Shown: one piece after another, positions 1 to 7,063 of the stretch | How the letters are laid out: each line of letters opens with the position of its first letter | How positions within the stretch are numbered: the first letter of the stretch is position 1 | Assembly: GCA_015523645.1 (NCBI GenBank) | Contig: WAJY01000130.1 | Span: 1 to 15,151 of the forward strand | Origin: Geoglobus sp. | GTDB taxonomy: Archaea > Halobacteriota > Archaeoglobi > Archaeoglobales > Archaeoglobaceae | Length of the DNA: 15,151 bases | Direction: 5' to 3' | The notes under the pieces: generated by a model | Seen by the model: the letters and a program-made list of their open reading frames with translations, nothing else | What the model was told of the DNA's origin: nothing | The model's database searches: none | Program-made: the position numbers and the translations under genes

Positions 1-652
1 GAGTGGCGGGATCAACGCCAATGGCAACTGCAACCTCTAATTTATCAACACCCATCTCCTTTAGCTTCCTGCAATGCAAGGCTCCATGCTTGTGGATCTG
101 CCAGTGCATTCCCGTTGTTTTCTCATCAAAAACCTGCATCCTGTACATTCCCGCGTTAAGCACCTCAGTCTCAGGGTCTTTTGTGATGACAACAGGGAAG
201 GTTATGAACCTCCCACCATCTTTGGGCCAGCACTTCAGAATTGGAAATCTGAGAAGGTTGGGATTGTGATCAACTACCTCCTTAACCGGTCCGTTCCTTA
301 CCTTTTTGGGAATAAAGTTAATCAGGTCTTTTGCCGATGAAAGGGCTTTAATACCATCCAGAACAGATTCAGGCTTTGTTCTTGCAAGTTCTACAAGCCT
401 TTCCCCAATACTTTCAAACCTATCAGTTTCAAGAGCAAGCTTCATTCTCTTTTCGCTCGCAAATGCGTTTATCAAGATAGGAATGTCATAGCCCTTTGGA
501 TTTTCAAACAGCAGAGCCTTCCCGTTCTGCTTGACAGCCCTATCCGCAATTTCAGTAATTTCGAGTTCAACGCTAACTTCCCTGCCTATTCTCGCAAGCT
601 CACCCTCTTGCTCTAGTCTGGCAATGAATTCTCTGAGATCTTCATATGGCAT
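1..652 (-). CDS. UbiD-family decarboxylase, N-terminal part (runs off the left edge)
   Basis: Reading the minus strand from ATG at 652 gives 217 codons open to the window edge. The protein begins MPYEDLREFIARLEQEGEL and shows UbiD landmarks: LLFENPKGY at about residues 48-55, CWPKDGG at 141-147, ITKDPET at 156-162, NAGMYRMQ at 166-173 and GMHWQIHKHGALH at 181-193. By family knowledge UbiD enzymes use prenylated FMN and a divalent metal for reversible (de)carboxylation of aromatic or alpha,beta-unsaturated acids. R171 of GMYRMQ matches the conserved active-site Arg, and N167 and a His of the HKHGA stretch match metal/cofactor ligands. The catalytic Glu residues lie beyond the window. No UbiX-like prenyltransferase is visible. 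The gene lies 66 bases downstream of a PaaK-like ligase on the same strand, which suggests aromatic-acid metabolism, but menaquinone-type UbiD roles cannot be excluded. There is no Shine-Dalgarno; the start looks leaderless. The family call is firm, the substrate unknown. Confidence 0.93.
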   Translation of the reverse strand, partial: MPYEDLREFIARLEQEGELARIGREVSVELEITEIADRAVKQNGKALLFENPKGYDIPILINAFASEKRMKLALETDRFESIGERLVELARTKPESVLDGIKALSSAKDLINFIPKKVRNGPVKEVVDHNPNLLRFPILKCWPKDGGRFITFPVVITKDPETEVLNAGMYRMQVFDEKTTGMHWQIHKHGALHCRKLKEMGVDKLEVAVAIGVDPAT

Positions 653-671
653 AGAGAGAATTGATGAGAGC

Positions 672-681
672 AAATAAAAAG
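672..681 (-). promoter_or_regulatory. Candidate box A promoter of the ubiD-type gene (leaderless)
   Basis: The minus strand carries a TTTTTATTT-like box A preceded by a purine-rich BRE-like stretch (CGAATAAG). Its centre is about 25 bases from the ATG at 652, so the predicted transcript would start at or next to the start codon. This fits the lack of any Shine-Dalgarno there. A second AT-rich candidate (ATATTTAT, about 690-697) lies further upstream. If this promoter is active, the decarboxylase can be transcribed apart from the upstream ligase gene. Confidence 0.45.
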
Positions 682-718
682 CTTATTCGATAAATATCAT
701 GCAAAAATTATGGCTAAT

Positions 719-1978
719 TTATCTCGTCTTCGCTATGAATCTAACTTCAAAAGGAACTCCAAAGTAGCTTGCAAGATACTCTGAGATTTTTTGTTCAAGG
801 TGTTCAACATCTTTTTCTTTGGAAAGATACTCTGGATCTGGTTCCACATACACTACACATTTCTCGTGATCTACTACCCTGATTTTGTATTCTGTACCTA
901 TCTCTGGAAAAGATCTCAGTATCTCCTCAATTTCGCTTGGATAGAAGCTAATTCCCTGGACAATTATCATGTCATCAGTTCTCCCTATTATCCCGTTTGG
1001 AGACCTTGCATGCGTTCTTCCGCATGAGCATTTTTCATATTCAAGTTTGGCTATGTCTCCAGTCCAGTACCTGAGCATTGGTGTTGCCTCCTTGGATAAA
1101 TGGGTAATGACTAGCACACCTTTTTCCCCTTCTCCAACTCTCTCATTTGTTTTCGGATCTACTATCTCAACAAGGTGATGATCCTCGCTCCAGTGAATTC
1201 CCGCTTTCTCCTTGCATTCAGAAGCAAATGTTGGGGCAATCTCCATCAGTCCATAGTAGTCATATGCCTCTATACCAAGCATTTTCTCGATTTTCTTTCT
1301 GGTATTCGGAATGCTCGCTCCTGGCTCACCTCCAAAACCACCAAATTCCAATGTTAGATCACTGGCTGAAAAACCAAACTCCTTCAGTTTAGCCCCAATT
1401 TTCATTGCAAGGGTTGGAGTTGAGAAAATTGCTGTTGGTGCCATTTTGATAAGCAATTCGATCTGTCTCAGGAGCTTGCCATCACCCACAGGTAGCACAA
1501 ATCCTCCAATTTTTTGAACTGCTCTGTGAATGGACATGCCAACAGCCCAAAGCTCGTATTTGAATGCATTGTGGACAACGTCATCATTCCTCAATCCCAT
1601 GCTCCATAGAGTCCTTGCTGTAACGTCAATTATGTATTCTCTGTCCATTTCTGTCCAAAAGTTGAAAACAGGCTCACCGGTTGTTCCGGATGTTGGGTAG
1701 GCTTCAACAAGCCTATGGGTTGTTACAATATACCTGTTTACACCAGACTTTCTCTGCTCTTCTCTCAGCTCACCCTTATACACAAACGGGATTTTTTCCA
1801 CGTCATCCAAGCTTCTTATCGAGTCGGGTGTAACTCTCGCCCTTTTGAGCTTCTCCCTGTAAAATACGGAGTTATCATAGCATCTCTTTACCTGCCACTT
1901 CAGTTTTTTAAGTTGAAGTTCTTCAAGAGACTTCCTGTTCATCAGTTCGATTTTTGGATCCCAATACTCATTGTTCAT
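719..1978 (-). CDS. PaaK/coenzyme F390 synthetase-like adenylate-forming ligase, short C-terminus
   Basis: This 419-residue protein of the phenylacetate-CoA ligase family would activate a carboxylic acid as an acyl-AMP and usually pass it to CoA. Motifs in order: P-loop TSGTTGEP (96-103), FGGFGGEPG (212-220), YDYYGLMEIAPTFASEC (239-255), RYWTGDI (303-309), CSCGRTH (317-323), and the hinge GRTDDMI with GISFYPSEIEE (332-352). It ends EVRFIAKTR and lacks the final ~20 residues that carry the catalytic A10 lysine in PaaK and in the paralogue at 8991-10310, so thioester or adenylate chemistry may be altered. ATG 1978 is chosen over TTG 2002 because MNNEYWDPKIELM aligns with the paralogue's N-terminus and the promoter places the transcript start just upstream. 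It is divergent from the ABC importer and probably cotranscribed with the UbiD gene. The substrate is unknown; an aryl or related acid is inferred. Confidence 0.9.
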   Translation of the reverse strand: MNNEYWDPKIELMNRKSLEELQLKKLKWQVKRCYDNSVFYREKLKRARVTPDSIRSLDDVEKIPFVYKGELREEQRKSGVNRYIVTTHRLVEAYPTSGTTGEPVFNFWTEMDREYIIDVTARTLWSMGLRNDDVVHNAFKYELWAVGMSIHRAVQKIGGFVLPVGDGKLLRQIELLIKMAPTAIFSTPTLAMKIGAKLKEFGFSASDLTLEFGGFGGEPGASIPNTRKKIEKMLGIEAYDYYGLMEIAPTFASECKEKAGIHWSEDHHLVEIVDPKTNERVGEGEKGVLVITHLSKEATPMLRYWTGDIAKLEYEKCSCGRTHARSPNGIIGRTDDMIIVQGISFYPSEIEEILRSFPEIGTEYKIRVVDHEKCVVYVEPDPEYLSKEKDVEHLEQKISEYLASYFGVPFEVRFIAKTR

Positions 1979-2003
1979 AGCTGAACAACACTTTAAAGGC
2001 AAT

Positions 2004-2014
2004 AGTTTTTAAAA
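2004..2014 (-). promoter_or_regulatory. Candidate box A promoter of the minus-strand PaaK-like gene
   Basis: On the minus strand a TTTTAAAA-type element lies about 25-30 bases before ATG 1978. With the usual archaeal box A to start-site distance, transcription would begin around 1980-1985, leaving a leader of only a few bases. No Shine-Dalgarno precedes ATG 1978, which agrees with a leaderless or nearly leaderless mRNA. The region is very AT-rich, so chance matches are likely. Confidence 0.4.
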
Positions 2015-2069
2015 TTTGAGGGTAATAAGCGATCTATATTGGATATCATATTATTTAGATATTTAATTT

Positions 2070-2085
2070 TTAAAAAATTTTTTAA
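2070..2085. repeat. Perfect 16-bp AT palindrome in the divergent promoter region
   Basis: TTAAAAAATTTTTTAA reads identically on both strands. It sits between the divergent PaaK-like gene and the ABC importer, roughly 20-35 bases upstream of the importer's box A. A TTATTTA heptamer occurs on each side (2051-2057 and 2087-2093), 36 bases apart. It could be an operator for a dimeric regulator controlling both directions, or only a bent A-tract in a low-complexity region. No regulator gene is seen in the window. Confidence 0.4.
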
Positions 2086-2106
2086 GTTATTTAAAAATAA
2101 ATTAAG

Positions 2107-2121
2107 CGAAACATTTTTATA
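2107..2121 (+). promoter_or_regulatory. Promoter (BRE + box A) of the ABC importer operon
   Basis: CGAAACA (2107-2113) followed by TTTTTATA (2114-2121) is a good archaeal BRE/box A pair. The expected start site is near 2144, giving a leader of about 30 bases. The leader contains GGAGGT (2158-2163) and AGGTGA (2164-2169) before the ATG at 2175. Confidence 0.6.
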
Positions 2122-2174
2122 GTATAATTCCAGCTAACAATTAATCATTTAGATATGGGAGGTAGGTGAAAGTT

Positions 2175-3530
2175 ATGCCACCTGAAGAAATGGGTAGAAG
2201 GGACTTTTTGAAGTATACTGCGGCACTTGGTGTAGGATTGGTGATTGGTGGGGGTATAGGCTACACTCTGAGAAAACCCGAGGTTCAGGTAGTACCTGAA
2301 AAAAAGCCGGTTGTTGAGGAGGAGAAGTTAAAGGAAACCATAAAAATAGGTCATATCGCCATATTTTCTGGACCGTTTGGAACATACGGAGAACTGCAAA
2401 AAAGAGGATCTCAGCTGGCTATGGAAGAAATAAATGCATCTGGAGGAATTTTGGGGAGCAAGGTTGAAATAGTCTATAGGGATTCCGCTGCAAAATCTGC
2501 GGAAGCTGTTAAGCAGGTGAGAAGCCTAGTTGAAAACGAGGGATGTGATTTTATCATCGGGATCGATTCAAGTGGAGTTGTCTTGGGAGTAGCTGAGGTT
2601 ATGCCTGAGGTAAACAAACTGCTGTTTGTTACACATGCAGCAACCCATCGATTAACGGAGGAGTTGGTATACAAAAAAGGAATAAAGGAAGTTTTCAGGC
2701 TTGCAGTCCCTGTTTATCAGGATGGTATAATGGCTGCCTTCATTGCAGCGCAACTTCCAGCCACAAAGTGGGCTGCTGTTCATCCAGACTATGAATACGG
2801 ATATGCTTCATGGGAACTATTCCAGAAAACACTTTCAAAGCTCAGACCAGATGTGGAGTTTGTGGCTGAAGCTTGGGCTAAGATAGGAACAACTGACTTC
2901 TCTCCTTACATTTCCTCAATAATGGAGAAGAAACCGGAGGGGATTCATACCGTTGAGTGGGGAGTGGATTTGTTTACCTTTGTAAGACAAGCCAAGCAAA
3001 TGGGTTTGTTTGATGCTGTTAAGTATGAGGGGGGATACGCTTGGATTAATCCAATGGGTTATTCGATTGATGCAATGGAAGCGCTGAAAAACGAGTATCC
3101 AGAGGGTTGTTGGGTTTCAGGGAGATATGTGTGGATGTATCCAGATACAGCCCTAAACAGGAAGTTTGTCAAAGCTCATCTGGACAGGTGGGGACATTAT
3201 CCCGCATACAGCGGAGAAACATCATATACGGCGGTATATCTCATAAAGAGGCTCATTGAACTCACCCACAGCTTGGATGTAGACACGCATATAAAGACGC
3301 TTGAGAACATGGTTATTTATTCACCTGCTGGAGCAAGGCTCATAAGAAAAGAAGACCATCAGGCAATTTACGAGGTACCTTACGGACAGATAAAGCATGA
3401 TCCCAATTACCCAATACCGGTGCTTGAGAACTTAAAAGCAGTCCCTGCTCAAGAATATTACAGACACCCTCCATTTGAAGAGATGCCTCCGTTTACAGAG
3501 TTATACAAAAAAGTGATGTCGAAGGCTTGA
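2175..3530 (+). CDS. Tat-exported LivK/BraC-type solute-binding protein of an ABC importer
   Basis: This 451-residue type I periplasmic-binding-fold protein captures the substrate outside the cell and delivers it to the permeases encoded next. The N-terminus has a twin-arginine signal, GRRDFLK (7-13), then a Gly-rich hydrophobic stretch (about 14-30) and a Pro/Glu/Lys linker (about 34-55). No lipobox Cys is seen, so the uncleaved segment may act as a membrane anchor. The mature domain starts IKIGHIAIFSGPFGTYG; GGILGSKVEIVYRDS, the SSG segment and the ATHRLTEE segment follow the LivK pattern. ATG 2175 is preferred to GTG 2166 because GGAGGT and AGGTGA (2158-2169) are correctly spaced only for the ATG. 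It is the first gene of a five-gene operon. This family binds branched-chain and other amino acids, amides, urea or aromatic acids, so the ligand cannot be assigned; the neighbouring acid-activating enzymes suggest an organic acid. Confidence 0.93.
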   Translation: MPPEEMGRRDFLKYTAALGVGLVIGGGIGYTLRKPEVQVVPEKKPVVEEEKLKETIKIGHIAIFSGPFGTYGELQKRGSQLAMEEINASGGILGSKVEIVYRDSAAKSAEAVKQVRSLVENEGCDFIIGIDSSGVVLGVAEVMPEVNKLLFVTHAATHRLTEELVYKKGIKEVFRLAVPVYQDGIMAAFIAAQLPATKWAAVHPDYEYGYASWELFQKTLSKLRPDVEFVAEAWAKIGTTDFSPYISSIMEKKPEGIHTVEWGVDLFTFVRQAKQMGLFDAVKYEGGYAWINPMGYSIDAMEALKNEYPEGCWVSGRYVWMYPDTALNRKFVKAHLDRWGHYPAYSGETSYTAVYLIKRLIELTHSLDVDTHIKTLENMVIYSPAGARLIRKEDHQAIYEVPYGQIKHDPNYPIPVLENLKAVPAQEYYRHPPFEEMPPFTELYKKVMSKA

Positions 3531-3532
3531 TC

Positions 3533-4390
3533 ATGGAGCTGCAAGCTATTGCGTTTCAGCTAATCATAGGATTAGCTACAGCGATGCTCTACTGGATAGT
3601 CTCTTCAGGACTAACCTTTACCTTTGGAGTTACAAGAATACTTAATTTTGCACATGGAGCTTTTTACATGCTAGGTGCCTATTTCACCCTTACTTTTTTT
3701 GAGGTTCTACATAACTATGTTGTTGCTTTGTTTCTGGGGGCTTTATGTGTTGGTTTGGTTGGTGCTTTGTGTGAGAGAACACTCATATCTCAAATTTACC
3801 ACCTACCAATACACTTTCAGCTTGTTCTGACATTTGGATTAATCCTGATATTTGAGGATCTGGTGAGAATGGTCTGGGGTTCTGTACCAAAAATGATATC
3901 AGCCCAATTTGTCGGTTCAATTCCCCTCTTTGGAAAAACACTCCCGATGTTCTCTCTCTACATAATTCTAGCCGGTATTGCGATTGCTCTGCTCATGTAT
4001 TTGATGCTGTCAAAAACATACTGGGGATTGCAAATCAGAGCCATAACATCAAATCCCGAGATGGCAATGTGTTGCGGGCTGAATCCCACTTTTCTTTATG
4101 CGACGGCATTTATGTTTGGTGCTTTTCTTGCCGGGTTGGGAGGTGGCTTAACTCTACCAATAAGCTCTGCTGCGCCTGGCATGGGTGAGAACATAATAAT
4201 CTATGCATTTATTGTTACAGTAATTGGTGGACTGGGCAGTATAAAGGGTGCGTTTATCTCAGCTCTGATTATAGGTGCTGTTGAATCTCTTGGAGCTTTG
4301 TTTGTTCCATGGCTGGCTATAGCCTTGCCGTATATTGCACTATCAGCCGTCTTGCTTCTAAAACCGGAGGGGATATTCGGTGAGGCATGA
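3533..4390 (+). CDS. livH: LivH/BraD-type ABC importer permease
   Basis: A 285-residue integral membrane permease with about eight hydrophobic segments. Typical LivH features are RILNFAHGAFYMLGAY (35-50) near the N-terminus, the cytoplasmic coupling-loop region beginning GLNPTFLYATA, and GLGGGLTLP shortly after it; the C-terminus is LKPEGIFGEA. It should pair with the next permease to form the transport channel in the cytoplasmic membrane. ATG 3533 lies two bases after the stop of the binding protein; an in-frame TTG at 3527 would overlap that stop and is less likely. The spacing implies tight translational coupling. The symbol follows family naming; the substrate is unknown. Confidence 0.93.
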   Translation: MELQAIAFQLIIGLATAMLYWIVSSGLTFTFGVTRILNFAHGAFYMLGAYFTLTFFEVLHNYVVALFLGALCVGLVGALCERTLISQIYHLPIHFQLVLTFGLILIFEDLVRMVWGSVPKMISAQFVGSIPLFGKTLPMFSLYIILAGIAIALLMYLMLSKTYWGLQIRAITSNPEMAMCCGLNPTFLYATAFMFGAFLAGLGGGLTLPISSAAPGMGENIIIYAFIVTVIGGLGSIKGAFISALIIGAVESLGALFVPWLAIALPYIALSAVLLLKPEGIFGEA

Positions 4391-5318
4391 ACAAAGGGAG
4401 AGGCAAGTGATGATGCTTGTTTCTCTGGTTGTGCTTTCTTCCCTCCTAATACCTCTGACTGGAAACAAATACGCATTATATCTTTCCACAAAAATCTGGA
4501 TTCTTGTTCTTTATGCCATAGCCTTCAACGTTCTCTTCGGATACTCTGGTCTTTTGAGTTTCGGGCATGCGCTTTTCTTTTCAGGTAGTGCATACACACT
4601 CGCAATATTGGTTACCAGGCTTAATTTTCCACTGGCTTTGGGTTTTGTTTGTGGTATAGTAATCTCTGCCTTGTTCTCCATTGCTGTTGGAGTTCTGTCA
4701 TTGAGGCATAGGGAAATACACTTTGCCATGGTTACCCTAGCCTTTTCGATGTTGTTTTGGGGCATAGTTATGAAATGGAGGGATGTAACAGGTGGAGAGG
4801 ATGGTATAACAGGGGTTCCTAGAGGACTTCCATTATTCTGGTTTTATTACTTCAGTCTGGCTGTTGTTGTGCTAAGTTCCTATTTCATTTACAGATTTGT
4901 TAAATCAGACTTGGGACTCATTCTTGAGGGAATAAGAGAGAATGAGACTAGAGTCCAGTTTTCTGGACATTCCATACTTAAATACAGGTTATATGCAATG
5001 CTGGTATCTGGAACTTTTACCGGAGTTTCAGGGGCTTTGTGGGCTTTGCTGGATAGAACTGTAACCCCAACAATTTCTCATTGGACCTTTTCGGCTGTAC
5101 CTGTTATCGTTACACTTATTGGAGGTCCTCAAAACTTTCTCGGTCCAGCAGTTAGTACGCTTATATACGTCATAGTTCAAGACATCATAACAAAGTATAC
5201 ACTGTATTGGCAGTTTATATTTGGTGTTGCCATCCTTGCGGTTGTTCTATTTTTCAGAGGTGGAGTTATGGGCATAGTTGAAAATTACATTGATAGCTTA
5301 ATGAAAGGGGGAAGATGA
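4380..5318 (+). CDS. livM: LivM/BraE-type ABC importer permease
   Basis: A 312-residue polytopic membrane protein. It carries the LivM signature GYSGLLSFGHALFFSGSAY at about 54-72, a central cytoplasmic loop with SDLGLILEGIRENETRVQFSG-type sequence contacting the ATPase, and a hydrophobic C-terminal third. It should form the translocation pore with the preceding permease. GTG 4380 overlaps the previous gene by 11 bases and has GGAGGGG (4366-4372) seven bases upstream, so it is chosen. A second possible start, ATG 4410 or 4413 after GGGAGAGG, would remove a charged RHEQRERQ N-terminus and cannot be excluded. Part of the importer operon. Confidence 0.92.
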   Translation: MRHEQRERQVMMLVSLVVLSSLLIPLTGNKYALYLSTKIWILVLYAIAFNVLFGYSGLLSFGHALFFSGSAYTLAILVTRLNFPLALGFVCGIVISALFSIAVGVLSLRHREIHFAMVTLAFSMLFWGIVMKWRDVTGGEDGITGVPRGLPLFWFYYFSLAVVVLSSYFIYRFVKSDLGLILEGIRENETRVQFSGHSILKYRLYAMLVSGTFTGVSGALWALLDRTVTPTISHWTFSAVPVIVTLIGGPQNFLGPAVSTLIYVIVQDIITKYTLYWQFIFGVAILAVVLFFRGGVMGIVENYIDSLMKGGR

Positions 5319-6032
5319 ATGAGAATTTTTGAAACCCAAAATCTTTCACGATACTTTGATGGTGTGAAAGCTGTTGATGGAGTTTCGTTGAGTTTTGAAA
5401 GTGAGAGGATAACCGCATTAATTGGTCCAAATGGTGCGGGGAAAACAACATTTATCAACCTCTGCACGGGTCTTTTAAAGCCAAATAGCGGTAGAATTTT
5501 TTACAATAACAATGACATTACCAATCTCCCCCCTCATAAAAGAGTTTTAATGGGGATATCAAGGACTTTCCAAATCTCAAACATCTTTCCAGGACTCACC
5601 GTATCTCAGAATATCAAAATACCCCTTCTGAGTGGAGGTAAGGGTGCCTTGGATGAACTGGATCGCTTGATCTCTATGTTTGGTTTTGAAAAGAAGGCAG
5701 ACTTATTAGCATCTGAACTCTCGCATGGAGATCAGAGACTGCTGGAAATAGCAATGTCTTTAGCAACAAAACCTAAAATTCTTTTTCTGGATGAACCTAC
5801 TGCAGGTATAAATCCTGCTGAAAAGCACAAAATTCTTGATGTAATCGAATCACTTAAAGAAGATGAAAAACTGACGATTGTTATAGTGGAGCATGATATG
5901 GACGTTGTTTTCAGGATAGCAGAAAGAATAGTTGTGATGAATAGGGGAAAAATTTTGGCAGATGGATCGCCAGATGAGATAAGAGATGACGAAAAAGTTA
6001 GGGAGGTTTATCTCAAGGGGGTGGAAATATGA
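5319..6032 (+). CDS. livG: LivG/BraF-type ABC importer ATPase
   Basis: A 237-residue cytoplasmic ATPase that powers the importer. Motifs: Walker A GPNGAGKTT (36-44), Q-loop Gln85 in SRTFQ, signature LSHGDQR (134-140; LSYGxQR in many LivG proteins), Walker B ILFLDEP (154-160) and H-loop His192 in VEHD. Length and order are normal for LivG. The ATG directly follows the stop of the permease gene, with AAAGGGGGAAG upstream as a ribosome site. It should form a heterodimer with the next ATPase. Confidence 0.95.
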   Translation: MRIFETQNLSRYFDGVKAVDGVSLSFESERITALIGPNGAGKTTFINLCTGLLKPNSGRIFYNNNDITNLPPHKRVLMGISRTFQISNIFPGLTVSQNIKIPLLSGGKGALDELDRLISMFGFEKKADLLASELSHGDQRLLEIAMSLATKPKILFLDEPTAGINPAEKHKILDVIESLKEDEKLTIVIVEHDMDVVFRIAERIVVMNRGKILADGSPDEIRDDEKVREVYLKGVEI

Positions 6033-6751
6033 AAGAAGAGGAGCCGATACTGGAGCTTCGAGATGTGAATTCCTACTATGGAAAGAGTCACATTCTCTTC
6101 AATGTATCATTTGAGGTTAAAAGAGGAGAGGTTGTGGTTTTACTTGGAAGAAATGGAGTTGGTAAGACTACAACCTTGAGAACGATTATGGGCTTGGTCT
6201 CAAAAAGAACAGGCGAAATAATTCTAGATGGATCGATAAATCTCATTGCCCTTCCGCCTTACAAAATATCGAGATATGGGCTTGGTTTCGTCCCAGACAG
6301 TGGGGGTATATTCCCAAATCTGACTGTGGGAGAGAATTTAAAAATATCTGAAAGGCAATCAATTAAGCGAGAGGACAGAATCTTTGATATGAATGAAGTT
6401 TTTCAAATTTTTCCGCAATTAAGAGAATTGTTAAAGAGAACTGCCGGAAAATTAAGTGGTGGAGAAAGGAGAATGCTTGGAATTGCCAGAGGTCTTCTGT
6501 TAAATCCTGAGATATTGCTGATAGATGAACCTTCTGAAGGTCTAGCACCAAAGATCGTTCATGACATAGCTGAAACGATAAATACAATTCAGGAATATGG
6601 AATCTCATTACTTGTGGCTGATCAGAATCTTCCATTTGTTGAGAAAGTTGCTGATAAGATTTATGTAATGGACAGAGGTGAAATAAAGCTGTCAGGGAGG
6701 ATAAATGAGTTATCGAGGCAGGACCTCGAACGCTTCTTGGCTTTCAGTTAG
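6029..6751 (+). CDS. livF: LivF/BraG-type ABC importer ATPase
   Basis: A 240-residue second ATPase of the importer. Walker A is GRNGVGKTT (40-48), signature LSGGERR (142-148), Walker B ILLIDEP (162-168). The H-loop position is Gln199 in ADQN, comparable to the VEQN usually seen in LivF. The segment VPDSGGIFPNLTV (88-100) corresponds to the LivF VPEGRxIFPxLTV block, with Asp and SGG replacing Glu and GR. The start overlaps the LivG stop by ATGA, so translation is coupled. It is the last gene of the transporter operon; a T-rich stretch and a new promoter follow. Confidence 0.95.
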   Translation: MKEEEPILELRDVNSYYGKSHILFNVSFEVKRGEVVVLLGRNGVGKTTTLRTIMGLVSKRTGEIILDGSINLIALPPYKISRYGLGFVPDSGGIFPNLTVGENLKISERQSIKREDRIFDMNEVFQIFPQLRELLKRTAGKLSGGERRMLGIARGLLLNPEILLIDEPSEGLAPKIVHDIAETINTIQEYGISLLVADQNLPFVEKVADKIYVMDRGEIKLSGRINELSRQDLERFLAFS

Positions 6752-6772
6752 AGCTTTGCGGTTATTAGTGTA

Positions 6773-6796
6773 TTGTAAAGTTGTTTGTAAAGTTGT
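6773..6796 (+). repeat. Tandem 12-bp repeat, two exact copies
   Basis: TTGTAAAGTTGT occurs at 6773-6784 and again, directly abutting, at 6785-6796. It lies 21 bases after the LivF stop and just before a T7 run. It may be simple tandem duplication in the 3' untranslated region or a binding site; nothing further can be said. Confidence 0.75.
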
Positions 6797-6806
6797 GGTT
6801 ATCTCA

Positions 6807-6813
6807 TTTTTTT
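6807..6813 (+). terminator. Probable archaeal poly-T terminator of the importer operon
   Basis: A run of seven T residues about 55 bases after the LivF stop, followed by more T-rich sequence to about 6870. Archaeal intrinsic termination mainly needs T tracts and no stem-loop. The position between the LivF end and a new promoter near 6893 fits. Confidence 0.4.
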
Positions 6814-6885
6814 GCCTAAAAAGTTTCTAATAGATTGAATTTTCCTTTGTTGTTATTTCATTTCTCTACATAAAGATAATTAAAT

Positions 6886-6900
6886 AGAAAAACTTAAATA
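6886..6900 (+). promoter_or_regulatory. Promoter upstream of the small ORF and dehydrogenase genes
   Basis: AGAAAAA (6886-6892, BRE-like) and CTTAAATA (6893-6900, box A) predict a start site near 6923. The first ribosome site downstream is GAGGT (6936-6940), which serves a 24-codon frame beginning at 6946; the SDR gene begins at 7064. Confidence 0.5.
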
Positions 6901-6945
6901 TTGGTATTATCAATTATTTATCATTAGGTCTATATGAGGTAAAGC

Positions 6946-7020
6946 ATGAGATTGTATGGCTTGGATGGTGGAAATGGGGTGCGATTTGTGTTTGTTTGCA
7001 GCAAGAAGAAATGGGGATAG
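6946..7020 (+). CDS. Possible 24-residue leader peptide or small protein
   Basis: ATG 6946 follows GAGGT (6936-6940) by five bases and encodes a 24-residue peptide beginning MRLYGLDGGNGVRF, with a short hydrophobic VFV, one Cys and a basic KKKWG end. It would be the first frame on a transcript starting near 6923 and ends 43 bases before the SDR start. It is too short to identify. It could be a regulatory leader peptide, a small protein, or a chance frame in a long 5' leader. No attenuation-type hairpin was found by eye. Confidence 0.3.
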   Translation: MRLYGLDGGNGVRFVFVCSKKKWG

Positions 7021-7063
7021 TTCAAAAGCCCTAGGATAGTGTGAATGATGGGGGTTGGTAGTA

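Noticed and set aside
3..491. Overlapping plus-strand open frames at the left edge
   Set aside because: They are shadows of the minus-strand UbiD coding sequence, whose translation matches conserved family motifs throughout.
653..790. Frameshift explaining the short ligase C-terminus
   Set aside because: The other minus-strand frames around 719 do not restore an RSEGKAKR-like block, so a simple frameshift is not supported.
2070..2085. Terminator hairpin
   Set aside because: The A/T-only palindrome would form a very weak stem, and it lies between divergent promoters, not after a gene.
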